The position numbers and the translations under genes are program-made. From Planococcus chinensis (GTDB lineage: Bacteria > Bacillota > Bacilli > Bacillales_A > Planococcaceae): a stretch of 64,000 bases of DNA. Below the pieces are notes generated by a model, which was not told the DNA's origin, did not search any database, and worked only from the letters and a program-made list of their open reading frames with translations. This document shows positions 1-8,484 of this stretch, one piece after another (position 1 is the first letter of the stretch; every line of letters begins with the position of its first letter). The stretch is taken from assembly GCF_020071995.1 (NCBI RefSeq), contig NZ_JABWTK010000004.1, positions 62,001-126,000 of the forward strand. Reading direction: 5' to 3'.

Positions 1-157
1 CGAACACGACCTGTTCACTCCGATTTTTGCTGTATCCCGTACATCAGGCTGGTTGGCTCACATCCTTGAGCAGTATTCAAACAACCGCTTGATCCGTCCG
101 CGTGCTGAATACATCGGACCTGGAATGCAGACTTATGTTCCAGTTTCTGAAAGATAA
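1..157 (+). CDS. citZ: Citrate synthase, C-terminal end (partial)
   Basis: The window opens inside this gene; the reading frame starts at base 2 and ends with TAA at 155-157, giving 51 visible residues. They read EHDLFTPIFAVSRTSGWLAH, then a conserved RPRAEYIGP segment, which is the typical C-terminus of Gram-positive citrate synthase, the enzyme that condenses oxaloacetate and acetyl-CoA. icd and mdh follow as in the Bacillus citZ-icd-mdh cluster, which supports the call. A structured repeat starts a few bases after the stop codon. The gene's start and promoter lie outside the window. Confidence 0.93.
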   Translation, partial: EHDLFTPIFAVSRTSGWLAHILEQYSNNRLIRPRAEYIGPGMQTYVPVSER

Positions 158-160
158 ATA

Positions 161-280
161 GTAAAGCGGAGGCGATCGTCTAGGCCCGACAGGCATAAGA
201 CAGACCAGCGCAGTGGCGCTTTTTGCCGCGCAGCTGGGTTGGCTTATGACCCGAGGGACTGATCGCCAGAGTCTGGACAA
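161..280 (+). repeat. Type A hairpin repeat, copy 1 (citZ-icd gap)
   Basis: An imperfect palindrome of about 120 nt begins 4-6 nt after the citZ stop codon. It runs from the AAAGCGG end to the CTGGACAA end. The outer stem is GGCGATC (171-177) with GATCGCC (261-267). Inside it are CATAAG with CTTATG, CCAGC with GCTGG, and a GTGGC/GCCGC hairpin. The same architecture with different but still complementary bases recurs after rpmI, rplT, etfB and sdhB. I see no coding potential. Confidence 0.85.
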
Positions 281-281
281 T

Positions 282-403
282 AGAAAAGTGCAGGTGCCTA
301 TTCAGCCCCGACAAGCGCTGGAAGTCAGGCTGGTAATGGCGTTTTCTGCCATTGCTGGACTGACTGAAGCGACCTCGAGGGGCTAGGCACCGGAACTAGA
401 CAA
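282..403 (+). repeat. Type B hairpin repeat, copy 1 (citZ-icd gap)
   Basis: This element follows the type A copy directly and shares its outer ends (GAAAAG start, GACAA end), but its interior differs. Outer stem: GGTGCCT with AGGCACC. Next stem: AGCCCC with GGGGCT. Inner stems: AGTCAG with CTGACT and GTAATGGC with GCCATTGC. The etfB-etfA gap carries the only other full type B copy, also right after a type A copy. Together the two repeats fill most of the citZ-icd gap. Confidence 0.85.
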
Positions 404-492
404 GCTTTAAAGCAGTTAAGTTGAAAACAAAAAATACATGGGGCTCGCACATTGTGCAGCCCTATGACTTTGACTACAGGAGGCTATTACAA

Positions 493-1761
493 ATGACTAA
501 CGGTGAAAAAATCTCAGTTGAAAACGGCGTATTGAACGTCCCTAACCAAGCAGTAATTCCATTCATTATCGGTGACGGTACTGGCCCGGATATCTGGAAT
601 GCAGCATCACGCGTTCTTGAAGAAGCAGTCAACAAAGCTTATAACGGCGAAAAAGCGATCGTTTGGAAAGAAGTCCTTGCTGGACAAAAAGCATTCGACC
701 AAACTGGCGAATGGTTGCCGCAAGAAACTTTGGACGTAATCAACGAATACTTGATCGCGATCAAAGGGCCTCTTACTACACCAATCGGCGGCGGTATCCG
801 TTCATTGAACGTAGCTTTGCGCCAAGAACTTGATCTATACACTTGCCTGCGTCCTGTTCGCTACTTCGAAGGCGTACCTTCACCGGTTAAACGCCCAGAA
901 GACACTGACATGGTCATCTTCCGTGAAAACACTGAAGATATCTATGCAGGTATCGAGTATGCAAACGGTTCTGACGAAGTGAAAAAATTGCTTGCTTTCC
1001 TAACAGATGAAATGGGCGTTAAAAACATCCGCTTCCCTGAATCTTCAGGCCTAGGCATCAAGCCGATTTCTGAAGAAGGAACAAAACGTTTGGTCCGTGC
1101 TGCAATCAACTATGCATTGACTGAAAAACGCGAGTCTGTAACTCTTGTACACAAAGGCAATATCATGAAATTCACTGAAGGAGCTTTCAAAAACTGGGGC
1201 TACGAAGTGGCTGAACAAGAATTCGGCGATAAAGTCTTCACTTGGAACCAGTACGATGCAATCAAAGATGAGCAAGGAACTGATGCTGCAAACAAAGCGC
1301 AGGAAGAAGCTCTTGCTTCAGGCAAAATCCTTGTTAAAGATTCAATCGCTGATATCTTCCTTCAGCAAATCCTTACACGTCCAAGCGAGTTCGACGTTGT
1401 TGCAACAATGAACTTGAACGGAGATTACATCTCTGACGCTTTGGCTGCTCAAGTAGGCGGAATTGGTATCGCACCTGGTGCGAACATCAACTACGATACT
1501 GGACATGCGATTTTTGAAGCAACTCACGGTACAGCTCCTAAATACGCTGGCCAAGACAAAGTAAACCCTTCATCTGTTATTCTTTCAGGCGTATTGATGC
1601 TTGAACACCTTGGATGGGGCGAAGCTGCTAAATTGATCACGAATTCTATGGAGAAAACAATTGCTTCTAAAGTTGTAACTTACGACTTTGCACGTCTAAT
1701 GGACGGCGCTACAGAAGTGAAATGCTCTGAGTTCGCTGACGAATTAATTAAAAACTTGTAA
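493..1761 (+). CDS. icd: Isocitrate dehydrogenase, NADP-dependent
   Basis: This 422-residue enzyme oxidatively decarboxylates isocitrate to 2-oxoglutarate in the TCA cycle. It aligns from end to end with B. subtilis Icd: [12 protein letters not shown] near the N-terminus, the substrate loop [16 protein letters not shown] with the serine corresponding to the regulatory serine, [13 protein letters not shown], and the NADP-binding region [17 protein letters not shown]. The frame is open from base 421 (TTG), but the ATG at 493 has AGGAGG at 478-483 with a 9-nt spacer and matches the family N-terminus, so it is taken as the start. A strong terminator follows. The gap to citZ is filled by repeats, so co-transcription with citZ would carry those hairpins. 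Confidence 0.97.
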   Translation: MTNGEKISVENGVLNVPNQAVIPFIIGDGTGPDIWNAASRVLEEAVNKAYNGEKAIVWKEVLAGQKAFDQTGEWLPQETLDVINEYLIAIKGPLTTPIGGGIRSLNVALRQELDLYTCLRPVRYFEGVPSPVKRPEDTDMVIFRENTEDIYAGIEYANGSDEVKKLLAFLTDEMGVKNIRFPESSGLGIKPISEEGTKRLVRAAINYALTEKRESVTLVHKGNIMKFTEGAFKNWGYEVAEQEFGDKVFTWNQYDAIKDEQGTDAANKAQEEALASGKILVKDSIADIFLQQILTRPSEFDVVATMNLNGDYISDALAAQVGGIGIAPGANINYDTGHAIFEATHGTAPKYAGQDKVNPSSVILSGVLMLEHLGWGEAAKLITNSMEKTIASKVVTYDFARLMDGATEVKCSEFADELIKNL

Positions 1762-1767
1762 GATAAG

Positions 1768-1792
1768 GAGAGGGGGAAACCCCTCTTTTTTT
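1768..1792 (+). terminator. Rho-independent terminator after icd
   Basis: GAGGGG (1770-1775) pairs with CCCCTC (1780-1785) around a GAAA loop, and a run of seven T follows. It separates icd from mdh. Confidence 0.88.
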
Positions 1793-1825
1793 CATATCCA
1801 AATCGATACCAAAGGGGAGTTTTTT

Positions 1826-2764
1826 ATGACATTCAAACGTAAAAAGATTTCTGTAATCGGTTCAGGTTTTACAGGTGCAACAGCTGCATTTCTGCTTGCC
1901 CAAAAAGAATTGGGCGATGTCGTGCTCGTGGACATTCCGCAAATGGAGAACCCGGCAAAAGGAAAAGCGCTGGATATGGCTGAAACCGGTCCTGTCGAAG
2001 GCTTCGACGCACGGGTGACCGGAACAGCCAACTACGAAGACACGAAAGACTCGGATCTGGTTATCATTACTGCCGGAATCGCAAGAAAACCAGGGATGAG
2101 CCGTGATGATCTGGTCCAGACCAATCAAAAAGTCATGAAATCTGTTACGGCTGAAGTTGTAAAATATTCGCCCAATACCACCATCCTTGTTTTAACAAAC
2201 CCGGTAGATGCGATGACTTATACCGTGTTCAAAGAGTCCGGCTTCCCGAAAGAGCGCGTCATTGGCCAGTCGGGAGTTCTGGATTCCGCCCGATTCCGCA
2301 GCTTTGTTGCTGAAGAATTGAAGGTATCGGTGAAAGACGTCACCGGATTTGTGCTAGGCGGCCATGGAGATGATATGGTGCCTTTGGTTCGTTATTCTTA
2401 TGCAGGCGGCATTCCGCTGGAAACTTTGATTTCTAAAGAACGCCTCGACGAAATCGTGGAACGGACGCGAAAAGGCGGAGCGGAAATTGTTAATCTTTTA
2501 GGGAATGGATCTGCCTATTATGCGCCGGCTGCATCATTGGTTGAAATGGCAGAAGCTATTATTAAAGACCAGCGCCGGATTTTGCCTTCCATCGCTTATT
2601 TAGAAGGCGAGTACGGACTGGACGGCATTTATTTGGGCGTACCGACGATTCTTGGCGCTAGCGGCATCGAAAAAGTTATCGAAATCGATTTGAACGATGA
2701 AGAACAAACCTTATTGAACAACTCGGCTGAATCAGTAAAAGCCGTCATGAAAGTTTTAGCCTAA
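1826..2764 (+). CDS. mdh: Malate dehydrogenase
   Basis: This 312-residue enzyme, the same length as B. subtilis Mdh, oxidises malate to oxaloacetate with NAD. Visible features are the Rossmann motif [11 protein letters not shown] near residue 12, the aspartate of VVLVDIPQ that selects [29 protein letters not shown], and the catalytic histidine in [10 protein letters not shown]. The ATG at 1826 is preceded by GGGGAG at 1814-1819. It is the last gene of the citZ-icd-mdh cluster, with terminators on both sides, so it may be transcribed separately from icd. Confidence 0.97.
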   Translation: MTFKRKKISVIGSGFTGATAAFLLAQKELGDVVLVDIPQMENPAKGKALDMAETGPVEGFDARVTGTANYEDTKDSDLVIITAGIARKPGMSRDDLVQTNQKVMKSVTAEVVKYSPNTTILVLTNPVDAMTYTVFKESGFPKERVIGQSGVLDSARFRSFVAEELKVSVKDVTGFVLGGHGDDMVPLVRYSYAGGIPLETLISKERLDEIVERTRKGGAEIVNLLGNGSAYYAPAASLVEMAEAIIKDQRRILPSIAYLEGEYGLDGIYLGVPTILGASGIEKVIEIDLNDEEQTLLNNSAESVKAVMKVLA

Positions 2765-2771
2765 CACCAGG

Positions 2772-2800
2772 CGAGCAGGGATTTTTCTTGCTCGTTTTTT
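2772..2800 (+). terminator. Terminator after mdh
   Basis: CGAGCA (2772-2777) pairs with TGCTCG (2789-2794), followed by six T. Confidence 0.8.
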
Positions 2801-2839
2801 TAATAGCGGCAGATGCGGGGAGAGTAGGTCTCCGAGCGC

Positions 2840-2881
2840 TTGCACTTATATGAGCTTACTTGATACTATAGAGGTATCAAG
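2840..2881 (+). promoter_or_regulatory. Promoter with overlapping 8-bp inverted repeat
   Basis: TTGCAC (2840-2845), a 16-bp spacer and GATACT (2862-2867) form a plausible sigma-A promoter. A perfect inverted repeat, CTTGATAC (2859-2866) and GTATCAAG (2874-2881) with 7 bp between the arms, overlaps the -10 box and ends just before the ribosome binding site. This looks like an operator, but the regulator is unknown. Confidence 0.5.
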
Positions 2882-2899
2882 ATTTAGGAGGGAAAGTTA

Positions 2900-3358
2900 T
2901 TGTTGCTTGGAAAGAAGCGTGAATTAGGCCGTAAAGTCGAAGAAATGAATGTCGGAGAAAAGCTGAATCTGACAGAGAAAATTGAAGACAAAGATCTTCT
3001 GCTTTATCTTGGTTTGACGAATGACGGCAATCCGCTGTATATACAGCATGATTTCGCTTCGCAAACAGTTTACGGAAAACCCGTTGTGCCGAATATTATG
3101 CTGACGGGCATTATCACTTCTGCAATCTCCAAATATTTGCCTGGTCCTGGATCTTATATTACAGAACAAAAGCTGAAATTCCGCGAGCCGGTCTATCACT
3201 ATGCAACAATCGAGTTCTTGCTGGAAGTGATTGAAGTGGATATCAAACATAACGAAGTCACCATCCACATCGCAGCAACAAATGAAGAAGGCAGTCCTGT
3301 AGTGGAAGGAACTGTATTGGTCCATCCGCCCCAAATCATCAATCAGCTGTCCACTTAA
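2900..3358 (+). CDS. MaoC-like hotdog-fold dehydratase
   Basis: This 152-residue protein resembles the MaoC/(R)-specific enoyl-CoA hydratase family: a single hotdog domain with DLLLYLGLTNDGNPLYIQHDFA and YGKPVVPNIMLTGIITSAIS. The family's usual active site is an Asp and His in a D-x4-N-x2-H pattern; here the equivalent stretch has N-x5-Y-x2-H, so I cannot confirm catalysis. The start is TTG at 2900 (or the next TTG at 2903), placed 8 nt after AGGAGG at 2886-2891; the first in-frame ATG is 15 codons or more further on and has no site. It lies between mdh and phoP, and its substrate is not known. Confidence 0.72.
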   Translation: MLLGKKRELGRKVEEMNVGEKLNLTEKIEDKDLLLYLGLTNDGNPLYIQHDFASQTVYGKPVVPNIMLTGIITSAISKYLPGPGSYITEQKLKFREPVYHYATIEFLLEVIEVDIKHNEVTIHIAATNEEGSPVVEGTVLVHPPQIINQLST

Positions 3359-3421
3359 GCTGCAGATAATATCTAAAGCGGTTTGGAATGGGGGTTTCAA
3401 ACTGAATGTGGAGGATGTCAA

Positions 3422-4129
3422 ATGCTGAAAAAAATATTGATTATCGAAGATGAACATTCAATTGCGACTTTGTTGTCATATAACTTGGTGCAAGCCGGTT
3501 ATGAAACGATCATTGCGAACGATGGAAAAGAAGGGTACGAAAAAGCTTTAACAGAAAAGCCGTCTTTGGTTTTGCTTGATTTGATGCTGCCGTCTATGGA
3601 CGGGGTGGAGGTTTGCAAGTCGCTGCGCCAGCAAAAAGTCCAAACACCGATTATCATGCTGACCGCAAAAGACGATGAATTCGATAAAGTGCTGGGCCTT
3701 GAACTTGGGGCGGATGACTATATGACCAAACCGTTCAGTCCGCGTGAAGTAGTTGCCCGTGTTAAGGCGGTTTTGCGGCGGACAGATCAAACGTCCGTTG
3801 CCCAAACAGATTCTTCTGCACCGCTGACATTTGGCAACTTAAAAGTCTTCCCGGAACAATTTGAAGTTTACCTCGGCGAAGAACAAATTGAATTCACACC
3901 AAAAGAGTTTGAGCTGCTGGTGTATTTAATGGAAAACAAAAACCGGGTTTTGACGCGCGATCAACTGCTTAGTGCCGTATGGAAATACGATTTTGCAGGA
4001 GATACCCGGATTGTTGATGTACATATCAGCCACTTGCGGGATAAAATAGAAGAAAACAGCCGGAAACCGCTCTATATCAAAACGATTAGAGGACTGGGCT
4101 ACAAATTCGAGGAGCCGAAGGCAGGATGA
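3422..4129 (+). CDS. phoP: Phosphate-regulon response regulator PhoP
   Basis: This 235-residue OmpR-family response regulator has an N-terminal receiver (acidic pocket E9, D10; phospho-acceptor D53 in LVLLDLMLP; switch Thr in MLTAKD; Lys in TKPFSPREVVARV) and a C-terminal winged helix (FTPKEFELLVYLMENK, IVDVHISHLRDKIE, RGLGYKFEE). In Bacillales PhoP controls the phosphate starvation response. The frame is open from 3383, but the ATG at 3422 has GGAGG at 3410-3414 with a 7-nt spacer. It overlaps phoR by 4 nt (ATGA), which implies translational coupling. Confidence 0.93.
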   Translation: MLKKILIIEDEHSIATLLSYNLVQAGYETIIANDGKEGYEKALTEKPSLVLLDLMLPSMDGVEVCKSLRQQKVQTPIIMLTAKDDEFDKVLGLELGADDYMTKPFSPREVVARVKAVLRRTDQTSVAQTDSSAPLTFGNLKVFPEQFEVYLGEEQIEFTPKEFELLVYLMENKNRVLTRDQLLSAVWKYDFAGDTRIVDVHISHLRDKIEENSRKPLYIKTIRGLGYKFEEPKAG

Positions 4130-5523
4130 AATCATTTAAGCATCGATTGCTGATGACGATTCTGCTTTGGATCGGTGTGCTGTTAGCTGGCCTTTTTGTC
4201 GTCATTGGCCAGCTTTTTCCTATCTATGCGGAAACGCACGACAAAATGCAGGTCTGGCTGTTCCTGTTTTTAATTTTTGTGGTGGCGATGCTTTTTTCTG
4301 CGATTATCGGCTACCGCATCATTCAAGTCCAGGCGCTGCCGATTGAGAATGTGACAGAAACCGCTTTGGAATTGGCAAAAGGGAATTACCGGGCGCGGGC
4401 CTTTGAATACAGCAATGCCAGTACAGTGGAGTTGAGTTCCACTATTAATATTTTGGCTAGAAACTTGCAGGAAATCACTTCGGTTCGCGAGATGGAGCAA
4501 GAACGTTTGAAAACGCTCATCGAAAACATGGGCAGTGCGCTGATCATGATTGACCGGCAGGGCGGCATAACATTGGTCAACCGCTCGTTCATGACCGAGT
4601 TTCAGTTATCGAGTGAGGATATCGAAGGGAAATTTTACAAAGAAATCCCGATTCCGCATGTTCTGGAGCGGTTTATCGAACAGGTCTTTATGACGGAAAC
4701 TTCTGCCCGCAATCAGCTGGAGTTCAAGCAAGGCATCAGTACGAAGCATATCGATGTGTACGGCGCGCCGGTTTTGGGGGAGCATGAGCAATGGCTCGGA
4801 ATTGTCATTGTTTCCCATGACATTACCGAGTTGAAGCGGCTGGAACAAATCCGGAAAGATTTTGTGGCCAACGTCTCGCATGAACTGCGAACGCCGGTTA
4901 CATCGATTAAAGGCTTCACGGAAACGCTGCTTGACGGTGCCTACAAAGATCCGGAAACGACGCTTTCTTTTTTGGAAATCATTGAAAAAGAAAGCCACCG
5001 GCTGGAGATGCTCGTCAAGGATCTGCTGGAGCTTTCTAAAGTGGAACAAGCTGGTTTTCAAGTGGATGCCGTGCCGACCGATTTGGAAATGCTGATCGAA
5101 CGGGCAGGAGAAATGGTTGAAAGAAAGCTTGAAGATAAAAATATCGAGTTGAAACTTGAACTCGAACCGGTTAGTGTACAAGGGGACCCAAATCGCCTTG
5201 TACAAGTCATGATGAATTTATTGATCAATGCCATCACGTATTCGCAAGCTAAAACAGCCATTACGGTTCGCCTGTATAAAAAAGGCGATGAAGCGATTAT
5301 CGAAGTGGAAGATCAGGGTATAGGTATTGAAGCATCAGAAATTGATAGGCTATTTGAACGGTTTTACCGGGTCGACCGTGCCCGCAGTCGAAATTCCGGC
5401 GGAACCGGGTTAGGATTATCAATAGTTAAACATTTGATAGAGGCACATCACGGCAAAGTGAAAGTTGCGAGCAAAGTAGGCGTCGGCACGACCTTTACCA
5501 TTTATTTGCCTTTAGCAGATTAA
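4126..5523 (+). CDS. phoR: PhoR sensor histidine kinase lacking an extracytoplasmic domain
   Basis: This 465-residue membrane kinase partners PhoP. Order: TM1 (about 9-30), a loop of about a dozen residues, TM2 (about 43-65), HAMP linker, PAS (about 125-235), HisKA with H252 in VSHELRTP, then HATPase with NLLINAITYS, VEDQGIGI and GGTGLGLSI. B. subtilis PhoR is 579 residues and has a sizeable extracytoplasmic domain between its two membrane segments; here that domain is missing. Signal sensing must therefore rely on the membrane segments, the PAS domain or partner proteins. The start ATG overlaps the phoP stop codon. Confidence 0.92.
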   Translation: MKSFKHRLLMTILLWIGVLLAGLFVVIGQLFPIYAETHDKMQVWLFLFLIFVVAMLFSAIIGYRIIQVQALPIENVTETALELAKGNYRARAFEYSNASTVELSSTINILARNLQEITSVREMEQERLKTLIENMGSALIMIDRQGGITLVNRSFMTEFQLSSEDIEGKFYKEIPIPHVLERFIEQVFMTETSARNQLEFKQGISTKHIDVYGAPVLGEHEQWLGIVIVSHDITELKRLEQIRKDFVANVSHELRTPVTSIKGFTETLLDGAYKDPETTLSFLEIIEKESHRLEMLVKDLLELSKVEQAGFQVDAVPTDLEMLIERAGEMVERKLEDKNIELKLELEPVSVQGDPNRLVQVMMNLLINAITYSQAKTAITVRLYKKGDEAIIEVEDQGIGIEASEIDRLFERFYRVDRARSRNSGGTGLGLSIVKHLIEAHHGKVKVASKVGVGTTFTIYLPLAD

Positions 5524-5539
5524 TATATAGGAGGAACAT

Positions 5540-6754
5540 ATGGATAATTTACCTTTTCTGCCGATTATTGTAGGCACTGATATGAACGCTTATAATATGG
5601 CCATTTCATTTCACGAAGCATATGGCATCAAACCCGTTTTAGTGGGGAAAGAACCGTTGTCGTTTACGGCAATGAGTACAATAACAGAGACCATCGAGCT
5701 GCGCTCCGGCTTGTCCGACCCGGCGCAATTTGCGGGGATCTTGACAGAAGTGGCCGGCAAATACAGAACACCGGGAAAAACATTGCTGCTGGTCGGCACA
5801 AATGATTTGTACGTGCGCTTGATCATCGAAAATGCATCGGTCCTACGAGAGCATTTTGTCTTTAATTACATTTCGGAAGATTTGATGAACCAGTTGCAGG
5901 TAAAATCGAATTTTTACAAGTTATGCCGCGAACATGGCATCGATACACCGACAACGTTCTTTTACGACTGCCGTTCCAGACAGCCGTTTGAAGAGCAAAT
6001 GATGTATCCAGTCATCATTAAGCCGAGCAACGGCATTGAGTATAACCTCAATAAATTCGAAGGCCAGCAGAAAGTCTATAAAGTTGAAAATCCACGGGAA
6101 TTGCAGGAAGTCATCCGGACAATTATTGCCAGCGGGTATCAGGATGAATTGATCATCCAGGATTATATTCCAGGCGATGATACATATATGTGGGATTCTG
6201 TCATCTATGCCAATTCCAAAGGCAAAACGCAGCTCGTAACCTATGCCCAGGTGGTGCTGCAGGAGCATACCGTTACGGCGATCGGGAACTATACCGCTTT
6301 GATCACACGCTACAACAAAGATATGATGGTCAAGCTCCAGAATTTCCTGGAAGCAGTGGGCTATACCGGCTTTGCCAATTTCGATTTGAAATATGATGAG
6401 CGGGACGGCAAGTTCAAAGTGTTCGAAGTGAATATCCGCCAAGGACGTTCAAGTTACTACGTCACTGCTTTAGGGCATAACATGGCCACGTATTTTGTTG
6501 ACGACTTGATTTACGGCGTGGAAAAACCTGTCACGTATTTGAATGAAGAATTCTTGTTCACGGTCGTACCGAAAATTGTCCTCCGCAAATTTGTCGACAA
6601 TAAAGCGGTGCAGCGTGACATCAATCAATTATTGAAAAAAGGCAAATACGTCAATCCTTTGTTCTATAAGAAAGATACACATTTGAAACGGAAATTGTAC
6701 CTGTTTGCAAGACAAGTGAATTATTATAAGAAATACAAAAACAACCAGTGGTGA
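5540..6754 (+). CDS. ATP-grasp carboxylate-amine ligase, probable D-Glu/D-Asp cross-bridge ligase
   Basis: This 404-residue soluble ATP-grasp enzyme resembles Enterococcus faecium Aslfm, which adds D-aspartate to the lysine of peptidoglycan precursors. Shared features are the N-terminal PIIVGTDMNAYNMAISFHEAYG, the central PVIIKPSNGIEYN and IIQDYIPGDDTYMW segments, and TGFANFDLKYDERDGKFKVF with EVNIRQGRSSYYVT that carries the metal and ATP ligands. Planococcus cell walls are reported as L-Lys-D-Glu (A4alpha type), so D-glutamate is a reasonable substrate; this is inference. The ATG at 5540 follows AGGAGG with a short spacer. It is 16 nt downstream of phoR and may be part of that operon. Its last codons lie in a terminator-like hairpin that is duplicated 540 bp downstream. 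Confidence 0.8.
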   Translation: MDNLPFLPIIVGTDMNAYNMAISFHEAYGIKPVLVGKEPLSFTAMSTITETIELRSGLSDPAQFAGILTEVAGKYRTPGKTLLLVGTNDLYVRLIIENASVLREHFVFNYISEDLMNQLQVKSNFYKLCREHGIDTPTTFFYDCRSRQPFEEQMMYPVIIKPSNGIEYNLNKFEGQQKVYKVENPRELQEVIRTIIASGYQDELIIQDYIPGDDTYMWDSVIYANSKGKTQLVTYAQVVLQEHTVTAIGNYTALITRYNKDMMVKLQNFLEAVGYTGFANFDLKYDERDGKFKVFEVNIRQGRSSYYVTALGHNMATYFVDDLIYGVEKPVTYLNEEFLFTVVPKIVLRKFVDNKAVQRDINQLLKKGKYVNPLFYKKDTHLKRKLYLFARQVNYYKKYKNNQW

Positions 6755-6765
6755 CGCTGGTTGTT
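6740..6765 (+). terminator. Hairpin over the stop codon of the ATP-grasp gene (copy 1)
   Basis: AACAACCAG (6740-6748) pairs with CTGGTTGTT (6757-6765), and the TGA stop lies in the loop. There is no T tail here. A near-identical copy at 7281-7306 does have one, so this may be the original terminator separated from its tail by an insertion. Confidence 0.55.
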
Positions 6766-6974
6766 GAGCTTGTAGAAAAATAATTTTTAAGCTTGAAAGG
6801 TGAATGAACAGGCAACCGGAAATGCCGGATCCTCCGTTACAGCCGGACGCGTTCCGCGGGCTTTCACTTCGGATCCTTAGTGTGCAGGCTACCCAAAGGT
6901 GTCGCTTTTCTTCTGTAACTAAAAAATTGAGCGTCATTCGGTCTATTGTTTATTTTCAAATGAAAGTGACACGT

Positions 6975-7236
6975 CCAACCGGTCCGGCCACGAAGACTCC
7001 AGTGGGAGCAGTGAAGGAGCAGTGCGACTGAGCGACGAAAGCTGAAGGCCCCGCAGGCAAGACATTGGCCGAAGGCAGTGAGGCCATGTCTTTGCGACGA
7101 AGCTAGCGCAGCGATGCAACGCTCTTTCATGTTTCGAAGCTAGCGAAGCGATGCAGAAACAGGAGCAGCGGGTTTTCAAAGCGACGAGGAGACTGAAGCT
7201 GAGCCCACGGAAAGCGAAGTGGCCGGTCCGGTTGGT
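6975..7236 (+). repeat. Long inverted-repeat intergenic element
   Basis: The arms CCAACCGGTCCGGCCAC (near 6975-6991) and GTGGCCGGTCCGGTTGG (near 7220-7236) match at 16 of 17 positions. The interior holds blocks such as GACTCC...GGGAGCAG and GCGGAAAGCGAAGTGG-like ends that recall widespread Bacillales non-coding repeats. A sub-module, AGACATtGGCC with GGCCATGTCT followed by TTTGCGACGAAGC, also appears inside the repeat copy after rplT. No credible gene is present in 6755-7500. Confidence 0.7.
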
Positions 7237-7280
7237 TTTATGCATTGCTATTCCTTTAATTTGTTTTTGTCTACAGTCTA

Positions 7281-7314
7281 AACAACCAATGGTGACGCTG
7301 GTTGTTTTATTTAT
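7281..7314 (+). terminator. Duplicated hairpin with T tail (copy 2)
   Basis: AACAACCA (7281-7288) pairs with TGGTTGTT (7299-7306), followed by a T-rich tail. The 26 bases match the 3' end of the ATP-grasp gene (6740-6765) except for one, including the codons for Asn-Asn-Gln-Trp-stop. Confidence 0.6.
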
Positions 7315-7336
7315 CAAAGAATCTTAACATTTACAG

Positions 7337-7373
7337 AACCTTAACACTGGCTTCACATTCAAGTGTTAAGGTT
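7337..7373. repeat. 12-bp perfect inverted repeat upstream of hflK
   Basis: AACCTTAACACT (7337-7348) and AGTGTTAAGGTT (7362-7373) are exact inverted copies separated by 13 bases. No T run follows. It could be an operator or an RNA hairpin. Confidence 0.55.
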
Positions 7374-7409
7374 TAATAGAACCCCCCTTCAACCGCATGA
7401 AGGGAAAAG

Positions 7410-7440
7410 GAGCCCTCCCCGGGGCTCTTTTTCTTTTTTC
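7410..7440 (+). terminator. Terminator upstream of hflK
   Basis: GAGCCC (7410-7415) pairs with GGGCTC (7422-7427), followed by TTTTTCTTTTTT. It lies 60 bp before the hflK start, so it either ends incoming transcription or acts as an attenuator. Confidence 0.8.
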
Positions 7441-7500
7441 CTGAAACTATTTCAATATTGTTACGTATATGAAATATAAGGAAAAAAAGGAGGAGCAAAA

Positions 7501-8484
7501 ATGGCTACGAAAAAAGTTCTGTCGATTATCGGCTTGTCCATTGCAGGCATTTTAGTGCTGATAGCCGTCTTTACCAGCTGGTACACCGTAGATGAATCCG
7601 AACAAGCTGTCATTATTACATTCGGGGAAGCAAAAGAAACAGTTGTGGAGTCCGGCCTGCATTTTAAATTGCCTTGGCCAATCCAAAAAGCGGAAATTCT
7701 TTCCAAAGAAACGTACAGCCTTCAGTTTGGCTATAACCAAAACGCAGAAGGTGAGATTGTCGCATTTGATAAGGAAACAAAAATGATTACGGGTGATGAA
7801 AACATTGTGTTGACTGACCTGGTCGTCCAGTGGAAAATCACCGACCCTAAAAAGTACTTATTCAATTCAGAAGCCCCCCAGGAAATTCTTCACGATGCCA
7901 CTTCTGCTTCCATCCGTTCCATTATCGGCAGTTCGTTGATTGATGATGCACTGACATCCGGAAAAGCGGAAATCGAAGCAGAAACTAGAGATCTCTTGGC
8001 TTCATTGATTGAAAAATACGATATCGGCGTAACGGTTCTGGCGGTGAAGCTGCAGGACGTGGAATTGCCGAACGAAGAAGTCCGGGCAGCGTTCACCAAT
8101 GTAACAGATGCCCGTGAAACGATGAACACCAAAATCAACGAAGCGCAAAAATACGAAAACCAGAAGCGAAATGAAGCATTAGGGGAAAAAGCGGCAATCA
8201 ATTCCCGTGCAGAGGGCCAGAAAGTATCGCGCATCGAACAAGCACGTGGGGATGTGGCCATCTTCGATAAATTATATGCGGAGTATAAAACAAATCCTGA
8301 TGTCACGCAGCAGCGCCTCGTCATGGAAACCTTGGAAACGGTTTTGCCGAATGCCAAACTTTACATTATGAACGACGACGGCGGCACGATGAAGTATTTG
8401 CCTCTTAACGAGATGCAGACAGTCGTACCTCCAGCGGCAGAAACTGAAGAAACGAAAGAAACAGAGGAAGGAGGCGGAAACTGA
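7501..8484 (+). CDS. hflK: HflK-like SPFH membrane protein (FtsH modulator)
   Basis: This 327-residue protein has one N-terminal membrane segment (about residues 6-27) followed by an SPFH/band-7 domain: YTVDESEQAVIITFGEAKE, SGLHFKLPWPIQKAEI, and the family's DENIVLTDLVVQWKITDP. A helical region rich in Ala, Glu and Lys follows (about 215-265). HflK and HflC form a large complex that modulates the FtsH protease in the organisms where it has been studied. The ATG at 7501 has AAGGAGGAG just upstream. The stop codon overlaps the hflC start by one base, so the two are coupled. No ftsH gene lies in this window. Confidence 0.88.
   Translation: MATKKVLSIIGLSIAGILVLIAVFTSWYTVDESEQAVIITFGEAKETVVESGLHFKLPWPIQKAEILSKETYSLQFGYNQNAEGEIVAFDKETKMITGDENIVLTDLVVQWKITDPKKYLFNSEAPQEILHDATSASIRSIIGSSLIDDALTSGKAEIEAETRDLLASLIEKYDIGVTVLAVKLQDVELPNEEVRAAFTNVTDARETMNTKINEAQKYENQKRNEALGEKAAINSRAEGQKVSRIEQARGDVAIFDKLYAEYKTNPDVTQQRLVMETLETVLPNAKLYIMNDDGGTMKYLPLNEMQTVVPPAAETEETKETEEGGGN

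Noticed and set aside
6804-7317. Small open frames on both strands at 6629-7317
   Set aside because: They overlap one another and the inverted-repeat element, have no ribosome binding sites, and read through hairpin arms.
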